Assembly (NCBI GenBank): GCA_041821315.1
Contig: JBGUEO010000003.1
Coordinates: 1-64,000, forward strand
DNA length: 64,000 bases
Direction: 5' to 3'
From: DIGJ01 sp041821315
GTDB lineage: Bacteria; Bacillota; Clostridia; Lachnospirales; Lachnospiraceae
This document shows, piece by piece, positions 63,865-64,000 of the stretch (positions are counted from its first letter, which is position 1; the number at the start of each line of letters is the position of its first letter). The translations under genes were made by a program, and so were the position numbers. The notes below the pieces were generated by a model. The model had not been told where the DNA came from. It ran no database searches and saw only the letters and a program-made list of their open reading frames with translations.

Positions 63865-63884
63865 TTTTCCATTTAAATGGAAAA
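63865..63884 (+). promoter_or_regulatory. Perfect 20-bp palindrome before the adenosyltransferase gene
   Basis: TTTTCCATTTAAATGGAAAA is a perfect palindrome just downstream of the -10 box and 13 bases before the start codon, placed as an operator would be. Confidence 0.55.
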
Positions 63885-63897
63885 TGAGGAGGTAGTT

Positions 63898-64000
63898 ATG
63901 AGCAGAGAAGTTCATGTGTTTTATGGAAATGGTCAAGGAAAGACATCTGCGGCAATTGGGCAATGTATAAAGCAAGCCAGCATGGGACACCAAGTGATTA
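63898..64000 (+). CDS. cobO: Cob(I)alamin adenosyltransferase, CobO/BtuR type (3' end missing)
   Basis: Only the first 34 codons are inside the window. They read REVHVFYGNGQGKTSAAIGQ, the N-terminal P-loop of the CobA/CobO/BtuR adenosyltransferases, which form adenosylcobalamin or its precursors. GAGGAGG precedes the ATG. The family call is firm from the P-loop and start pattern, but the rest is unseen. Confidence 0.75.
   Translation, partial: MSREVHVFYGNGQGKTSAAIGQCIKQASMGHQVI

Overview
The window looks like chromosome of a low-GC, Gram-positive, anaerobic, motile, fibre- and starch-degrading Clostridium-type bacterium, most likely a member of the Lachnospiraceae. The grounds are AT-rich codon use, strong AGGAGG-type ribosome sites, lipoprotein sugar-binding proteins, LacI-controlled glycan loci, a methyl-accepting chemotaxis protein, pseudaminic-acid genes and a Tad-like pilus locus without a secretin. 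Every convincing gene is on the plus strand. No rRNA, tRNA, insertion sequence, prophage or CRISPR array was seen.

Layout. 1-4169 is the 3' part of a large multidomain glycoside hydrolase. 4467-8092 holds a GGDEF protein, the AzlC/AzlD exporter pair, a flavodoxin and a TudS/DUF523 protein. 8178-16320 is an autoregulated starch operon: LacI repressor, cytosolic GH13 enzyme, maltodextrin-type ABC transporter without ATPase, and secreted alpha-amylase. 16507-20900 carries a chemoreceptor, a structured non-coding leader, an ECF sigma factor with its probable anti-sigma factor, and a PAP2 phosphatase.

20908-34978 is the most unusual part, a Tad/Flp-like machine. It encodes a CpaB-like SAF protein, two ParA/TadZ-like proteins with damaged P-loops, an intact TadA ATPase, one polypeptide that appears to fuse TadB and TadC, and four small proteins with an N-terminal membrane anchor, one of them ending in an Ada-type metal-binding tail. 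These are followed by an anchored coiled-coil protein, an SLH-like protein and a 1060-residue secreted protein. No Flp pilin with a recognisable cleavage site and no prepilin peptidase is present.

35004-36812 is a small TetR/CPBP locus headed by an unlisted 59-residue gene and a 74-bp palindrome. 36953-48920 is a second LacI-controlled glycan operon that appears to use phosphorolysis: an (alpha/alpha)6-type glycosidase, a GH65 phosphorylase, an ABC importer, a GH31 enzyme and beta-phosphoglucomutase. 48949-53188 has a structured leader, two small helical proteins and pseI-pseG-pseC. 53235-57443 is a housekeeping operon with citrate synthase, birA and dusB. 57561-63066 is the aspartate-family amino acid block with asd, an ACT protein, hom, an apgM-like gene and lysC. 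The window closes with a tandem-OB single-strand-binding-like protein and the start of a cob(I)alamin adenosyltransferase.

How the genes fit together. The secreted amylase would cut starch outside the cell, the first transporter import the dextrins and the cytosolic GH13 enzyme open them. In the second operon, imported alpha-glucosides would be split by GH31 or GH65, and beta-glucose 1-phosphate converted to glucose 6-phosphate by PgmB. Both importers would have to borrow an MsmX/MalK-type ATPase encoded elsewhere. Functions are assigned from motifs read by eye; no database search was run.
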